DNA from: Moesziomyces globuligerus
Lineage: Eukaryota; Basidiomycota; Ustilaginomycetes; Ustilaginales; Ustilaginaceae
DNA length: 64,000 nt
Assembly (NCBI GenBank): GCA_030849465.1
Contig: JARVLF010000017.1
Location: forward strand, 186,001 to 250,000
Reading direction: 5' to 3'
The translations under genes were made by a program, and so were the position numbers. Of the stretch, positions 24,407 through 35,490 are shown one piece after another. The notes beneath the pieces were generated by a model. That model ran no database searches. It was not told the DNA's origin and saw only the letters and a list, made by a program, of their open reading frames with translations. Position 1 is the first letter of the stretch. Each line of letters begins with the position of its first letter.

Positions 24407-25350
24407 ATGGCAACCAAGGAGGCCGAGGTCGCTTCCAACGAGCACGCCACCTACCACGGCGCCGACGGCACCAACGGCCATGAGCTCGGTCGCCAGATCT
24501 CGGTCACGCTCACGCCCCAGCAGTTCGAAGGTACGTCCCACCCCCACACCCCCCTCTTTGCCCGCTCTCTCACTCGGCTCCTTGCTCGCTATCGATGAGT
24601 CCGCTGGGGTTCGCTGGGGTGATGTGGAGTTGATGGCTGACGATGACATTTGTCTTTCTAGAGCTGTATTTGCAGCCGAGCATCAAGTCTCGCGGGCAGA
24701 TGGGGCTTGTCAAGACGCTTGGCAATCCTACAGCTCTAGGCATTGTTTCGTTCCTGCTCACGTTTGCGCCTACCTCGTGCTGTCTCATGGGCTGGCGCGG
24801 AGCCTCGGCCAACTCGCTGCTGGCGTTGATCGGAGCGTACTACTTTATGGGCGGCATGGCGCTGTACGTTGCGGGCATCCTCGAGTTCATCATCGGCAAC
24901 ACCTTCCCCGCACTCGTGTTTACGAGTTTCGGCACCTTTTGGCTCACCCTCGGCGGGTTCCTCGACCCACGTAATGCGGTTCAAACCACGCTCTTGACGG
25001 GTCAGGGGGGCAGTGCAGAGACGTACTATGTGCCGTTTGGTTTCTACCTCGTCTTTTGGGCGGTCTATACTTTCTTCCTCACCTTCGCCGCGTTCAGGAC
25101 CAACGTCGTCCTCGTCTGGATCCTCCTCTTCGTCGCACTCGCCTTCTCCACCCTCGGCGCAGCCTACCTCAAGTTCGGCGAAGGCGCAGCAGCTGAAGCC
25201 GCCAGACTCGTCACCGCCGCCGGCGCGTGTGGCTTCACTGCGTGTATGGGGGGCCTGTACATCCTTCTTCATCTGTGCCTTGCGGCTACCGACTTCCCCT
25301 TCAACATCCCCCTCTTCGACCTCGCCCATCTCTGGGGCAACAAGCAGTAG
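24407..25350 (+). CDS. Acetate/ammonium transporter, GPR1/FUN34/YaaH (Ato) family
   Basis: Exon 1 is 24407..24530. The 131-nt intron 24531..24661 has donor GTACGT and acceptor TTTCTAG. Exon 2 is 24662..25350. The product is 270 aa. A hydrophilic N-terminal tail precedes six hydrophobic segments: LGIVSFLLTFAPTSCC, LLALIGAYYFMGGMALYVAG, PALVFTSFGTFWLTLGGF, YLVFWAVYTFFLTFAAF, VVLVWILLFVALAFSTLGA, and the last one ending YILLHLCLA. The family signature near the first segment (NPxPLGL) appears here as NPTALGI. Members move acetate or ammonium across the plasma membrane, and yeast Ato proteins are induced on non-fermentable carbon or in alkaline colonies (family knowledge). Convergent with the b561-like gene. 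Confidence 0.9.
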
Positions 25351-25926
25351 CGGAAACGACAGCCGCCTCTTCTTTTCCTACGCCGCTTTTCTTCGTCATT
25401 GCCTGTATTTCGAGATTGTACAATCGAGAATCCGAGCATCTGGAAAGTTTTCGTCTCGTTTGCAGCCCGTAGATGCAATGCTTTGTTCAAGGACCGTGTT
25501 GCGCGGCGCGGTAGGCGTGGGTCGCGAAGCGGAAAATATGGTGGTAGCACCCGCGAAAAGCGTCAATGTCGTCACACGCCTCTGCCAGCTCAAAAGTCGA
25601 GTGCCGCCCCAAAGAAGCCAAATTCACATCCACGCAGGGTGCGGGTTTTCCATTCTGCTGCCGCGCCTGCTCGCGCGCGCGTCCAGACTCGCCCATCTCT
25701 CGAGCATCATGCTTAGCCTGTCCACCGACCAGCCAACGTCGCTCAATCATTGCCAGCTTCTTTGACTATCTTCCTGATGCGTTCCGGTGCAGCTCTTGGT
25801 CCTCCCTCTTGCGCGCGTCTAGTGGCGCTTCATGTGGGTTTGCGACGAGGGATGCATTTGATTCGACAGCATGTGTGGGCCGATGGACGACTGGAGCTAG
25901 GTAGAGGTGCGCGTGGGGCTGGCTGC
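25351..25926. other. Convergent 3' region, Ato transporter and b561-like gene
   Basis: 576 bp with only short, overlapping frames. No domain, RNA gene or repeat recognised. Confidence 0.55.
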
Positions 25927-26646
25927 CTAGAGCTTGGGGAGTTTGGATTTCTGGATGCGGATTGCGAGGGCAGCGACGGCGAGACCGAGAGCGACGAGAG
26001 CGAGGAGGGATTGGGTCTGGGAGGCGTTGTTCTTTGCCCAGGTGGTCTCGAGTACGCCGAGAGCAGCGGTGACTACAAAGAGGAGCACGAGGAGGTAGCC
26101 CGAGAGTCTGTGCCATTTCCAGAGCGCCTTTCCTTTTGCCTGACCGCCCACGAGCTTACCATTGAACCAGACGCTTGCTGCTCCCAAAGCGGCCTGGATC
26201 CAAGCTGCGGCCACGACGGCCGTTCCGAGGATACCGTGGTACGAGATGAAGTGAGCCGTGCCGGGTTGATCGTGGAGATACCACATGATGCTTGCTCCTG
26301 CGGTCAAGAGCGGTAGGACGAGGAGGAGGTTGATGTACTGATGCGCTGTAAACGCCGACCTCTTGGCTGCAGGTTGTGAGGCCGAGGTACGTTGAAGCAC
26401 CACCACCGCCTGAACCAACAACAGAATCCCGAACGACTGGATCAATGGATGATAGCCAAACAGCGGTAGCGATCCAAGCGAAAACGACGAGAGCACGATC
26501 GACCAAACCACGCCGACAAAGAGCAGCGTAGAGGCTTGAACACCGATCGCGCGCGGATTCTCGTGCTGCACCATCTCGAGAGGCGTAATCGCTGCCTCGT
26601 CCCGTCCAAGCAACGCCTCGGTAGATTCAGATGCTCGAGATGTCAT
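25927..26646 (-). CDS. Cytochrome b561-like transmembrane protein
   Basis: Intronless, 239 aa from the ATG at 26646..26644. The frame continues 69 codons upstream, but that part is Arg-rich leader sequence with a poly-T tract and is probably untranslated. About five to six hydrophobic segments occur between residues 37 and 232. Histidines sit where b561 proteins bind two haems: GYHPLIQS (His66), AHQYINLLL (His102), SYHGILG (His137) and WHRLSGY (His179). The fold moves electrons across a membrane from ascorbate-like donors to ferric iron or monodehydroascorbate. The fungal members are poorly characterised and the substrate is unknown. It lies just downstream of rrm4 on the same strand. Confidence 0.82.
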   Translation of the reverse strand: MTSRASESTEALLGRDEAAITPLEMVQHENPRAIGVQASTLLFVGVVWSIVLSSFSLGSLPLFGYHPLIQSFGILLLVQAVVVLQRTSASQPAAKRSAFTAHQYINLLLVLPLLTAGASIMWYLHDQPGTAHFISYHGILGTAVVAAAWIQAALGAASVWFNGKLVGGQAKGKALWKWHRLSGYLLVLLFVVTAALGVLETTWAKNNASQTQSLLALVALGLAVAALAIRIQKSKLPKL

Positions 26647-27006
26647 CCTAGCCCCCCCGCAACGAAAAAAAAAAAGAGAGATGATGGTACCAAGCAACCC
26701 TGCCAGCCTCGAGTAGGCACGCTGACTAAAACATCGCGCGCAGAAACGTCGGATTCTCACTTCACCCCTTCGGACCTCCACCACCCGCACAAATTCCACC
26801 CCGCGCACTCGCACTGCATAGCCGCTCAACCCGCTCCACTCTAACCGCGCCAATCCCTCCCTCGCAGTCCCCAGTCGCCAAGCCCGACGTCAACTTGTGC
26901 AGCACACCCAATCGGAAGCTCTCAACCCCCCTTCCAACCTTCACGCGCCAGTCGCTCGGAGCAGTCTGCATTACAAAGACCTCATCTACCACCGACGTCG
27001 TTCGAC

Positions 27007-29391
27007 CTACTTGTTTTGGCCGGCGGCGACCTTGTGCTCGACCTTTTCCCGGAGCAGGTCGGGATAGGAGTTCATGAGATGCGCGAGCGCGCGCAGGTCC
27101 TCGGTATCGAGGAGGTGGATGGTGATCTTGGGCGCGCCCTTGACGCCGAAGCTGCGGATCTTCTTGAAGAGCTGGTCGCCGAGCTTCTGCTTCTGGTCGT
27201 GCGCCGGCCTGCCCTGGAGCGAGTCGACAAAGGCGTCGGTCCCGGCGACGAGCTTGGCGTCCGCGCGGGCGAGCTCGACGCCGCGGATGGATCCGGCGGA
27301 TGCCAGACGCACGATCTCGACCGCCGGCAGCGCCGCCAGCGTCGCCAGCGTGTACGCTTTCGCCGGCTCGCCGACGCCGGTCTCGCTCGCCTTGGCTCCG
27401 GACACCGCCGCCGGCGCTTCGGCGACACTCGCATCGGCAGACGTGTCGGCGGTCCGCGAGGCCGAGACATCCTCGCCACTGTCGTCGGTGATGTCGATGA
27501 TGTCCTTGGCCTCCTCCACCTTCTGCCTCAGGTAGTCCGGGTTGAACAGCGCCAGCGCGCGGTCCTTCTTGGGCAGGCTGGCGAGCATATCGGTGATGTC
27601 CTCGACCGGAGCGCCTGGCTCGGTGACCGAAACGACCGCCCTCAGCAGGCGTTCCCGCTCCTTGGCCGATGCCACTCCCGTGCCGTCGCCGATCGACGAG
27701 GTGCTCGAGACGCTGCGCTGCGCCTGCCCACCCAGCTGACCCGGCCTCTCTGCCGACACCGAACGCGACGGCGGTGCGGCGAGCGCCGATTCCGACGACG
27801 GGACCAGGCGCTCGCGAAGATCATTAACCCTCTCGACGAGCTGGATGGGGTTGTTGAGCGTCTCGACCGCCTCGTCGAGCCGCAGCTTGAGCAGCTCGCC
27901 GACGATGCCGTCCACCTCTGCCGCCTGCATCGAGGGCAGCTGCTGCACGCGGCGTGTAAACTCGCCCGAGAGGAGCTCGATGCGCACGCCGCTGGTGAGC
28001 GCGCGCAGCTGCTCCTCGTCCGCCAGGCCATTGGCGTCGGCAGGCACGCCCGCCTTGAAGTAGCTTCGGCTCTGGCGCTTGTCCGCCCGGGGCGTCGGCT
28101 CGGCGGCAGCACGTCCGTTGGCCGAGCCGGCCAGAGGCGCCGCCGTCGTCGTCGCGGCATCGGAGGTCTCGCCGTGCGCCTGGGCGAAGCGCGCGGCGAG
28201 CTTCTCCTGGCGCATCGTCTTGGGCTCGTGCAGACGCACGGTGATCTTGCGCCCGCCGAGCTTGGCGCTGTCCATGGCCTGGAGCGCGTTGCGCGCCTCG
28301 TCGGGCGTGGTGAAGCTGACAAAGCCGAATTCCCTGCTCTTGCCCTCATCGTCGCGCATGACGCGGGCGGAGACGATGTGGCCAAACGCCTTGAAGGTGT
28401 CGAAGAGATCGTTCGAGTTGATGGCGCCGTCGAGGTTCTTGATGAAGAGGTTGCACGGGTCTACGTAGGTCGAGGCCTGGCTCGAGTACTGGAGCGAGCG
28501 AGCACCCTTGGAGGCGGCAGCTTGGGTATCCTGGGTGGGTGCTGCAGCCGACGTGGCGTAGATGGAAGCGGAGGAGCCAGCCGAGACGGATCGAGAGGCA
28601 GGCGCGGGAGGGGCCAAGGAAGCAGCGGCGGGACTCATTCCGTTGCCTGGCACGAATGGCAGAGCCGAAGCTCGGAACTCGCTGGTGCCAGCGCTGACTT
28701 TGCGGACGGCCGAGTCGATGGCGACCGAGATGGTCTTGCCGCCGACGTCGGCGCAGTGCATCTCTGTCTGGGCGTGCTGTGCGTCTTGTTCGGAGTAGAA
28801 TTCGAGCACGGCCATGCCCTTGAAGCCGGTGTGGACGCCGGCGGGATTGGTGAGGAGGCACTGTGCGCGTCGGAGCGGGCCGAAGCGGCGGAAGAGGTCG
28901 AAGACGAGCGCGTCGTCGGCGGTCGCAGGGAGCTGCTTGACGAGCCTTGGCTTTGCGGACGCGGCGGGCTCGGCGGAGGCGCCAGCAGGATCGATGGACA
29001 GCTGAAAGGGCGGGCGGACGATGGCATACGCCTTCTCAGCCTTGTCGAGCGTCTGGAATTCGACGGTGCCGCTGGCGGTCTGGCCAGGGGCGACGTTGCG
29101 GTCGATCTTGAGGCGGACGGGCAGCGTCTTCTCGAAGACGAGGCCGGCGAGTTCCTTGTCGGTCATGGCAGGGTCGACGCCGCTGATGTGAAGCAGAGGG
29201 CGGGTGAGGTGAGGATGAGATCCGTCGTGGTCTTGTTCTTGTGGGTCGTGCGGTTCGGCATCTGATTGCGGGGCTGGGCCATTGGCAGCGTCGTCACTGA
29301 CAGCAGTGGCAGGAGCGTCGATCTCTGCGTTTGCGGCTCGGATAGCCTCGAGCTTGTGCTGGTTGTGCGGTGCGTAGATGGAGTCGGCCAT
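27007..29391 (-). CDS. rrm4: Rrm4, endosomal mRNA-transport RNA-binding protein (3 RRM, MLLE C-terminus)
   Basis: Intronless, 794 aa; U. maydis Rrm4 is about 792 as I recall. RRM1 covers about 66-133, RRM2 about 149-227, and RRM3 about 313-388 with clear RNP2 (LFIKNL, 315-320) and RNP1 (KSREFGFVSF, 351-360). The C-terminal half holds MLLE-like helices: around 445-535 (ELLKLRLDEAVETLNNPIQL), around 570-630 (ITDMLASLPKKDRALALFNP), and a last one at about 700-790. In U. maydis, Rrm4 hitch-hikes on shuttling early endosomes through MLLE-PAM2L contact with Upa1 and carries mRNAs, including septin transcripts, along microtubules in hyphae (family knowledge). It is related to PABP only by domain type. 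The start is the first Met, MADSIYAPHN. Confidence 0.9.
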   Translation of the reverse strand: MADSIYAPHNQHKLEAIRAANAEIDAPATAVSDDAANGPAPQSDAEPHDPQEQDHDGSHPHLTRPLLHISGVDPAMTDKELAGLVFEKTLPVRLKIDRNVAPGQTASGTVEFQTLDKAEKAYAIVRPPFQLSIDPAGASAEPAASAKPRLVKQLPATADDALVFDLFRRFGPLRRAQCLLTNPAGVHTGFKGMAVLEFYSEQDAQHAQTEMHCADVGGKTISVAIDSAVRKVSAGTSEFRASALPFVPGNGMSPAAASLAPPAPASRSVSAGSSASIYATSAAAPTQDTQAAASKGARSLQYSSQASTYVDPCNLFIKNLDGAINSNDLFDTFKAFGHIVSARVMRDDEGKSREFGFVSFTTPDEARNALQAMDSAKLGGRKITVRLHEPKTMRQEKLAARFAQAHGETSDAATTTAAPLAGSANGRAAAEPTPRADKRQSRSYFKAGVPADANGLADEEQLRALTSGVRIELLSGEFTRRVQQLPSMQAAEVDGIVGELLKLRLDEAVETLNNPIQLVERVNDLRERLVPSSESALAAPPSRSVSAERPGQLGGQAQRSVSSTSSIGDGTGVASAKERERLLRAVVSVTEPGAPVEDITDMLASLPKKDRALALFNPDYLRQKVEEAKDIIDITDDSGEDVSASRTADTSADASVAEAPAAVSGAKASETGVGEPAKAYTLATLAALPAVEIVRLASAGSIRGVELARADAKLVAGTDAFVDSLQGRPAHDQKQKLGDQLFKKIRSFGVKGAPKITIHLLDTEDLRALAHLMNSYPDLLREKVEHKVAAGQNK

Positions 29392-32009
29392 TTTTGAAGG
29401 CGCTTGCGGAGCGGTGAGCAGGGGCAGGGAGGTGGCAGACAGGTGGAGTGAGGCGTGTCAGGCGGTATGCTGCTGGGTCTGCTCGCGAGGCTGTTAGCTG
29501 TGATGGCGAGGTGGCAGCGGGACCGCGGGTATCTTGGGGAGGGCTGGGCGGGTGATGAGTGGGGAAGAGATGCACTCTGAGATGGTGGACGTGACGCACG
29601 GTTCGGAGGCGCGCCGATGTGACAGTAGAAGGAGAGGTACGGAACGATGGCATGCGTCCTCGCAAGATACACGCAAGAGGCCGTGAGGAGCGTCGCCGTG
29701 GCAAGCAAGCATGCATGTGCTGCACCGCTCATCACCCACGCATGCAGAGCTTCGCTACCATGCTCGCTGCGCTCCCACGCACGCATCCTTCTTCTCAGAA
29801 CAAGGCGTCACACGCGCATGCCCCGAAAAAAAGCGTGCCGCCATGCGTGTGTGCAGCAAAGCCAACGCGAGACCCGAAAGTAACACTTTGCCGTGTCCGA
29901 GACGGATGTAACAGCTCGAGCAAGCAATCAAATACGGCATCGCTCCATCACGAACATTAGGACGAATCGGGAGATGGGGTTGGATGAGGGCGTTGCGGAT
30001 CGACCCCAATTTGATTTTGCCGCGAAAATTTGGGCTGCAGACGGCTTGAAAATCGTTTGGCCTCGTTTGCCCGCCTGTCTCGAATCTCGCAGCTCGATCT
30101 CGCACATGACCCGCTTCGAGCGAGAAGAGAGCACCCTCTGGTAGCCCCCCCCGTGAGGCCACATGGAAAAGCAACTCCGATCTTGCGCGTTGCGCAACCA
30201 GCTAGCATATCGATCGCAGTCCTCGCAATGCGCTTCAGATGTCGTTTGCGCGAGCGGCTCCGAGCTGGGCGGAAAGTGTCTGTGCACAGGCAAGGTCCGG
30301 TGCGGACAAGGCGTGCGCATCAGGCGCGCATCAGGCTGGCCATGGATTCATTTTCCAGTGGCGGCAGCAGCGCCTCGCTCCGGACTCGCCGAGACAGAAG
30401 AGCCAGCGGTGGTGAATCCATGCCCGTCCTGCTGGCTGGCTCGCCGACTTTCGTGCGCGTTTTTTTTTTGTAGTTTGCGCTCGCCCCCATACGCCGACTC
30501 TCCACTTGCGATCAGCCGTAAGGTACGGTCGCAGACTGATGATTAGACTGACGGAGCATAGGATTACAGCGGGTGTGGATGGAACTCCTTGCAGTACTGT
30601 AACCTTGGATACTGTACATTGTGTGGGTCGTCCGACGGGCTCAGCGGCGGGGCCGACGGGGATGGAGCTTGCTTGGAGAGCCGTTGGGTTTGCTTGCTCG
30701 CTCGCCTAGTTCATTGGCGAGGCTCGCAGGGTGGATGAGCGAGCGAGTGAGCGAGGTGGGGTCTGGATGCATGCAGCCAAGTCAGGTGGCTTGCCGCTCC
30801 CAGCTCGGGCGGCGGCTTGCAGCTTGGCCCCGCTGCCTGCGAGTGTGCCTGATGCGCTCTCTCAGGCTAGCCTGGATTTGGGTTTTCTTTTCCTTCTGTT
30901 TTTCTTTTTTGAGCTCTGCGAAATTTCCTGCGCTGCCTGGCCACTCCAGCCAGAGTCGGGCCGCGCTGTTTCAGCCGCTGTTGTCACTCGTCACTCTCAG
31001 CCAGGGCTCGGTGAGCGAGTTGCATCGGATTCGACCCACGCAATCCCGCCCGCGCGGCTCATCCGCTGGATCCGCTGGTGCCGCTGCCTGCTCCGTTGGT
31101 GCCGTTGGCTCCGCTCGCCTGACTGCGACTGCCGCGACCGCGCTCGAGCAAACGCAGCTCACTCACCCACTCGAATCACTCACCCTCGCTGCGAGACAAC
31201 ACCCTGTCAGAGACGCCTCGATCCAACGCCTGTCAGTCATCCTCGCTGCACGCTGCAGCCTCGACAACGCTTTGCTGCGCGGCTCCTCGCCCGATCCTCA
31301 CCCTCGCCTCGCCGCTGCCTCTGTCAGCGATCCCATCCTATCCCTTTCCTCACCCTCCCTCACCTTGGCTCCTCCATCGACTCGACCTTCCGCATCTCGA
31401 TACGGCGCACGACGGCTTCGCTCGGCCGTGCAGCTTCGGCGCATATCCTCGACCTTTTACCGTCTCGGTCTCGAAACACTCATCGCCATCCCGAGATCGG
31501 TCCCTAGACCTTTGCATCCCCCACCACATCCCCTTTCTCGTCCCTATCCCATCTCGACCTCATCCATCTCCATCCAGCCTACCATGTTCGACGTCTGTTG
31601 ACCTGGGCTAGCTACCGCGGCCTTTGGCGCTTTCCCGCTTCCCCTTCTGCCTCTGCCTCTGCCTCAGCCTCCAGAACCCAGCTCGCTTTCGCGCATCTAG
31701 CATCCTGCATTACGCATCGCCTCGTGCGTGCAAAAGCTTTGGCGCACACCGGCATCTTCTTTCGGCCCCTTCCACTTCGAACCCTTCGACCCTCCGCGCG
31801 CAGACAGACCCGCCCCGTCCACTCTCTTTCCGCCTGCACATCGTACGAACCTCACTGCCAAGCCGCCCAGGCATCATGCTGGCGTTGCGCATCTGATTCT
31901 TTTCGTTCTCATTCGATCTATCTCCAACCGCTATCCGCACGGAGCTCTCCGCTACTCACACTATCAGCCGTTTCGCTCTAGCGCAGCCTTCCAGCGCGCA
32001 TCTGGCACC
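29392..32009. promoter_or_regulatory. Long divergent upstream region of rrm4 and the Ser-rich protein gene
   Basis: About 2.6 kb, the largest gap in the window, between two divergent genes. The longest open frame (30621-31601, + strand) is low-complexity Ser/Arg/Ala sequence with no domain, and its codons do not look protein-like. A T run lies at about 30462-30470. From about 31150 the plus strand becomes strongly pyrimidine-rich (CTC/CCT-rich), typical of a fungal 5' leader for the downstream gene. No tRNA is seen. Confidence 0.5.
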
Positions 32010-34682
32010 ATGGTTGCCGCTACTCTCCTGGCCGCCAACGAGCTGCGCATCGACACCTCTTCCGTCAACCTCGAGCAGCTCGACACGGGCGCCGAGCTTC
32101 CCACCGTCGAGGCAGCCCAGCTCTCGCCGAAGGTGGACCGCGTCCGCCACCATCTCATCCCCGCACGTACCACCACTTGCGTCCGCGCGCCCTGCCTCAA
32201 ACGCCAGGCTTCCGTGCCCATTTCCGCAATCTCCTCCACCACAGCCGCCAGCCGCATCGATGCCGCTCCCATCCAGGATCGCGTGGCCTCCAATCCCTTG
32301 CCGACGTCCTTCGCCGCACCTCGCAATCTCTCCCTCAGCGCTGCCGTGCGCCATGTTCATTTCGACGAGTCGCCACCCGAAGAGTTCTACGTGCTTTCCG
32401 GCGCCTCGTACGACCGTCGCCCCATCAAGTGCACTCAGGGCGGCTCCGAGTTCGACATGAGCCTGCCTCCGCGCGCCACCTCGTACAATGGCGACGAGTC
32501 CGGGGAAGACGAGGCATCGTCGCTCGACGAGCCCATCGCAGCCATGGAATCCGCCGACGCGCCTGCGCCCGACGTCGGCTTCTTCCACGACCCCACGCTC
32601 GAGAACTGGGCCTGCATCAAGAACGGTACGGTCATCGCCTCGGTCGGATACCAGCCTCGCCAGCAGCAGTCGGGTCTCATGGCAAGCGGCAAGTCGCTTC
32701 ACTTTTCCGCGCTTTCGCCGTCGCAGCACGCTTCCGCTATGGCGAATGTCGATTGCAAGCCCGACACGTCGAGCCTGTATCAGCCACAGCGCGAGAGCTC
32801 GTCGCAAAAAGTCAGCCTTCCCGTCCACGGCTTCCGATCCTTTGGCGGCCTGCAGAACAGCTTGGCCCCCGAGCTCACCTCGCCATTCGCGCACACCGAA
32901 CCATCACCGCCTCCCAAGCAGGCTCCCTTGAGTCCCGAAACTACGCCCCCAGCGCCGCGTCACTTTTCGCCCGACGCCACCCCCATGCCGAGCCCGAGCC
33001 TGCACAAGTCCATCGGAGCCTACGCCAGCGTGAGCTACTTTGGGGTCGGCTCCGATCCCACGCAGCCCTCTTCGCTGCCTGCGAGCACCACCGAAGACAA
33101 AGCACACACCCAGGAATCGGTGCAAGGCGCGATGGAAGTGCTGCGTGACGTTCCTAGTCCTACCACATCCGTGATGCCCGACGAGGCTCGCACGGCAGCA
33201 CCGGCCCGATTGCACACCGGCCCCAGCAGCCCATTGGCGACGGTCATGCCCGAGCCCGTGGTGCAGCAGACGGTGCAGCCGTCGGTGCCGCGGCGCGTGG
33301 CGATGGAGCGAAGAGGGGCCGACAAGGAGGCGGTTCGCCTCTCGAGTCTGCAGCCTCCGGCCGCCGCGCATGGTAGCGCGCCAGCCGCTTCGCCCGGCTG
33401 GTCGAGTCTTCTGGGAGCTACCTCGTCGCCGCTGTCGTCGCGCTGCTCTTCGGTCGACCCCTGGAGCAGCCTGAGCAGCGATGGCGATGGCGATGGCACC
33501 GAGTCGCCCGGCAACGAGAACAGCTGGATCAGCAGCAACTGCACCAGTCCCGATCTCAGCCCTTTTGAGCAGATGGTCGAAGGCCTCAACTGCAAGCCAT
33601 CCGGCACCGCGCCCCGATCCGTCTACGCCGGCAGAGGCGCAGAAGCGGTTTCGGCGCCGTCCAACGGCTCGTCGCATCTCGCGCGAGGAAGCCACGACGA
33701 CCAGGGCGATTGGGACTACGAGAATACGCCGAAAGGCTTCGAGTTTGGCGAAGAAGCCAAGTTCTCGTCGTCGGTCGAGACGGTGCACACGACGAGCTGG
33801 GAGCAGAGGCACGTGCAGGCGGTAGCATCGGCCGCGATGCTCGCTGGACTGTCGAGCGGGGACGTGTCGACGTCGGAGGCGACGACGCCCGACTCGTCGC
33901 GTCGGCCGAGCTTCCACCATGCCGAGATGAGCCTGGCGCGTGGGTCGCCGAGGTTGCGGACGTCGTTCGGCGACCTGGACGGCGGCGGGGTGGATCAGCT
34001 GGATGATGACGATTCGCACGTGATGCGGGTGCGATCGGTGAGCCGGGAGGGGCACGCGAAGAAGAAGACGACCAAGTGCCGGTTCTGCCGATCGTTGCGA
34101 CAGCGACTCAAGGTGGCTGACGCCGAGTCGTCGGCTCCGACGTCGTCGGGCGGATCGGCGCAGATGACGGATGCCGAGAGCGAGGCGGCGTCGACACCGG
34201 AGACGGGTGGAGCGACGTCGCTGCACCGGCGCGATCTGACGAGCTCGACCGAGGTGTCCGAGATGGAGGAGGACGAGGCGCGGTCGCGGTCGCCCATCGC
34301 GCATCTGCGGGCGAGCGTGCGGTCGCTGAGCATCGAGTCGTGCGGTACGTCGCGGTCGCGGTCGCGCGAAGGCTCTGCGCTGTCGCAGCTGGCGATCGCG
34401 CGCGAGTCGTCGCAGCACGATCGCGAGTCGTCCAACTCGCCGGCGGATAGCGCTTGCGAGTCGGCGTATCTGTCGGCGTCGAACGTGGCGAGCGTGTGCA
34501 CGTGCGACAAGAAGCGCGAGAAGGAGAGGCTCAAGAAGAAGCTGCGCAAGGAGCGCGAGCTGGAGCGCGAACGCGACCGCGAGTGGGAACGCGACCAGGC
34601 CAAGGGGAGGCAGAAGAAGCTGTTCGGCGAGAGCTTTGGCGATGCCGACAACAGCTGCCTCTCTGCGCTGGACGGCTTCTGA
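32010..34682 (+). CDS. Unrecognised Ser-rich protein with possible PP1-docking motif
   Basis: Intronless, 890 aa from the ATG at 32010 (context ACC ATG G). The open frame runs 94 codons further upstream, but that part looks like leader. I do not recognise the family. Visible features: an ordered block around residues 110-150 with RHVHFDESPPEEFYVLSG and ASYDRRPIKC, whose RHVHF fits the protein phosphatase 1 docking pattern RxVxF. A second block is ENWACIKNGTVIASVGYQ (about 195-212). Long Ser/Pro/Ala-rich disordered stretches follow. TKCRFCRSLRQRLK (about 688) holds a lone CxxC. A highly charged Lys/Arg/Glu helix lies near the C-terminus (about 835-875), ending SCLSALDGF. The bias in third positions and the uninterrupted length support a real gene. 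A phosphatase-targeting or scaffold role is only inference. Confidence 0.75.
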   Translation: MVAATLLAANELRIDTSSVNLEQLDTGAELPTVEAAQLSPKVDRVRHHLIPARTTTCVRAPCLKRQASVPISAISSTTAASRIDAAPIQDRVASNPLPTSFAAPRNLSLSAAVRHVHFDESPPEEFYVLSGASYDRRPIKCTQGGSEFDMSLPPRATSYNGDESGEDEASSLDEPIAAMESADAPAPDVGFFHDPTLENWACIKNGTVIASVGYQPRQQQSGLMASGKSLHFSALSPSQHASAMANVDCKPDTSSLYQPQRESSSQKVSLPVHGFRSFGGLQNSLAPELTSPFAHTEPSPPPKQAPLSPETTPPAPRHFSPDATPMPSPSLHKSIGAYASVSYFGVGSDPTQPSSLPASTTEDKAHTQESVQGAMEVLRDVPSPTTSVMPDEARTAAPARLHTGPSSPLATVMPEPVVQQTVQPSVPRRVAMERRGADKEAVRLSSLQPPAAAHGSAPAASPGWSSLLGATSSPLSSRCSSVDPWSSLSSDGDGDGTESPGNENSWISSNCTSPDLSPFEQMVEGLNCKPSGTAPRSVYAGRGAEAVSAPSNGSSHLARGSHDDQGDWDYENTPKGFEFGEEAKFSSSVETVHTTSWEQRHVQAVASAAMLAGLSSGDVSTSEATTPDSSRRPSFHHAEMSLARGSPRLRTSFGDLDGGGVDQLDDDDSHVMRVRSVSREGHAKKKTTKCRFCRSLRQRLKVADAESSAPTSSGGSAQMTDAESEAASTPETGGATSLHRRDLTSSTEVSEMEEDEARSRSPIAHLRASVRSLSIESCGTSRSRSREGSALSQLAIARESSQHDRESSNSPADSACESAYLSASNVASVCTCDKKREKERLKKKLRKERELERERDREWERDQAKGRQKKLFGESFGDADNSCLSALDGF

Positions 34683-35490
34683 TCCAAACCATCCACGCCT
34701 AGCAGAGCCTACCGCATCCGCTAGCATCGACCGCGCTGTCCACCATTGCATGCATACATCACGACCTAGTCCCGAGTCTCATGGCACCACATTCCTTAGC
34801 ATCCAGCCTAGCGCTTTATCCATCCCCATCGTATTGTGTGCCGCTCTGGCTGCAGTTCCTGGTAGCTGTGATCCGGATCGGTGGTGATGAGGAGGTGAGG
34901 GGTTGGCTCCTAGCTCGGTGGTGGCGGAACGAGGGCAAATGCGACTTTGCAGAGCGAAGGAGGTTTCGAGTCGTTTTTCGGAGGCATTATTTTGGAGCCC
35001 ATTTTGTTTTGGAAATCTGCAAATTACGGCGGCTCGGTGGTGGGAAGGGGCTACGAGTGGGCCAAGCTCAAGGCTCTCAAGGCTTGGAGCTGGACGAGGA
35101 TCGGAAGAGCCGAGTCCATGACATGCGTGGGCTGCACAAGGTGCATGGGCGGATGCGCGGTATGAAGCCAGCCGAGCGCGGCCTCGAGGCGGACGGTGGG
35201 CTGCACTGTATGCAAAGCCAGCTGCACGTCGGTTCCACGACGTCTTCCTCGAATTCCCTCGCCGAGTTGCACCCAACCCACCCGTCGTCACGCAACCCCC
35301 TTCCATCCCACCTTGCCAAAGAGACAAGTCAAGAGCCGTCGACAGTACGGCAAGCTAGCTTGAGCACTCTTTCCGTCGAGTCGGAGATGCAGGGGCAGGT
35401 GCAGCTCTCCCTCTCTCGACGCATCGGATCCCAATTTTGCCTTTTTTTTTTTTGGGATGCGTGTTGCTTGCACACCGCAGTGGGCTGAAT

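Noticed and set aside
25927..26853. 69-residue N-terminal extension of the b561-like protein
   Set aside because: The upstream part is Arg/Val-rich and encoded over a homopolymer tract; the ATG at 26646 starts a normal-length b561 protein.
30621..31601. 326-aa open frame between rrm4 and the Ser-rich gene
   Set aside because: Low-complexity Ser/Arg/Ala translation with no domain, overlapping other frames of similar length; lies in a pyrimidine-rich leader-like region.
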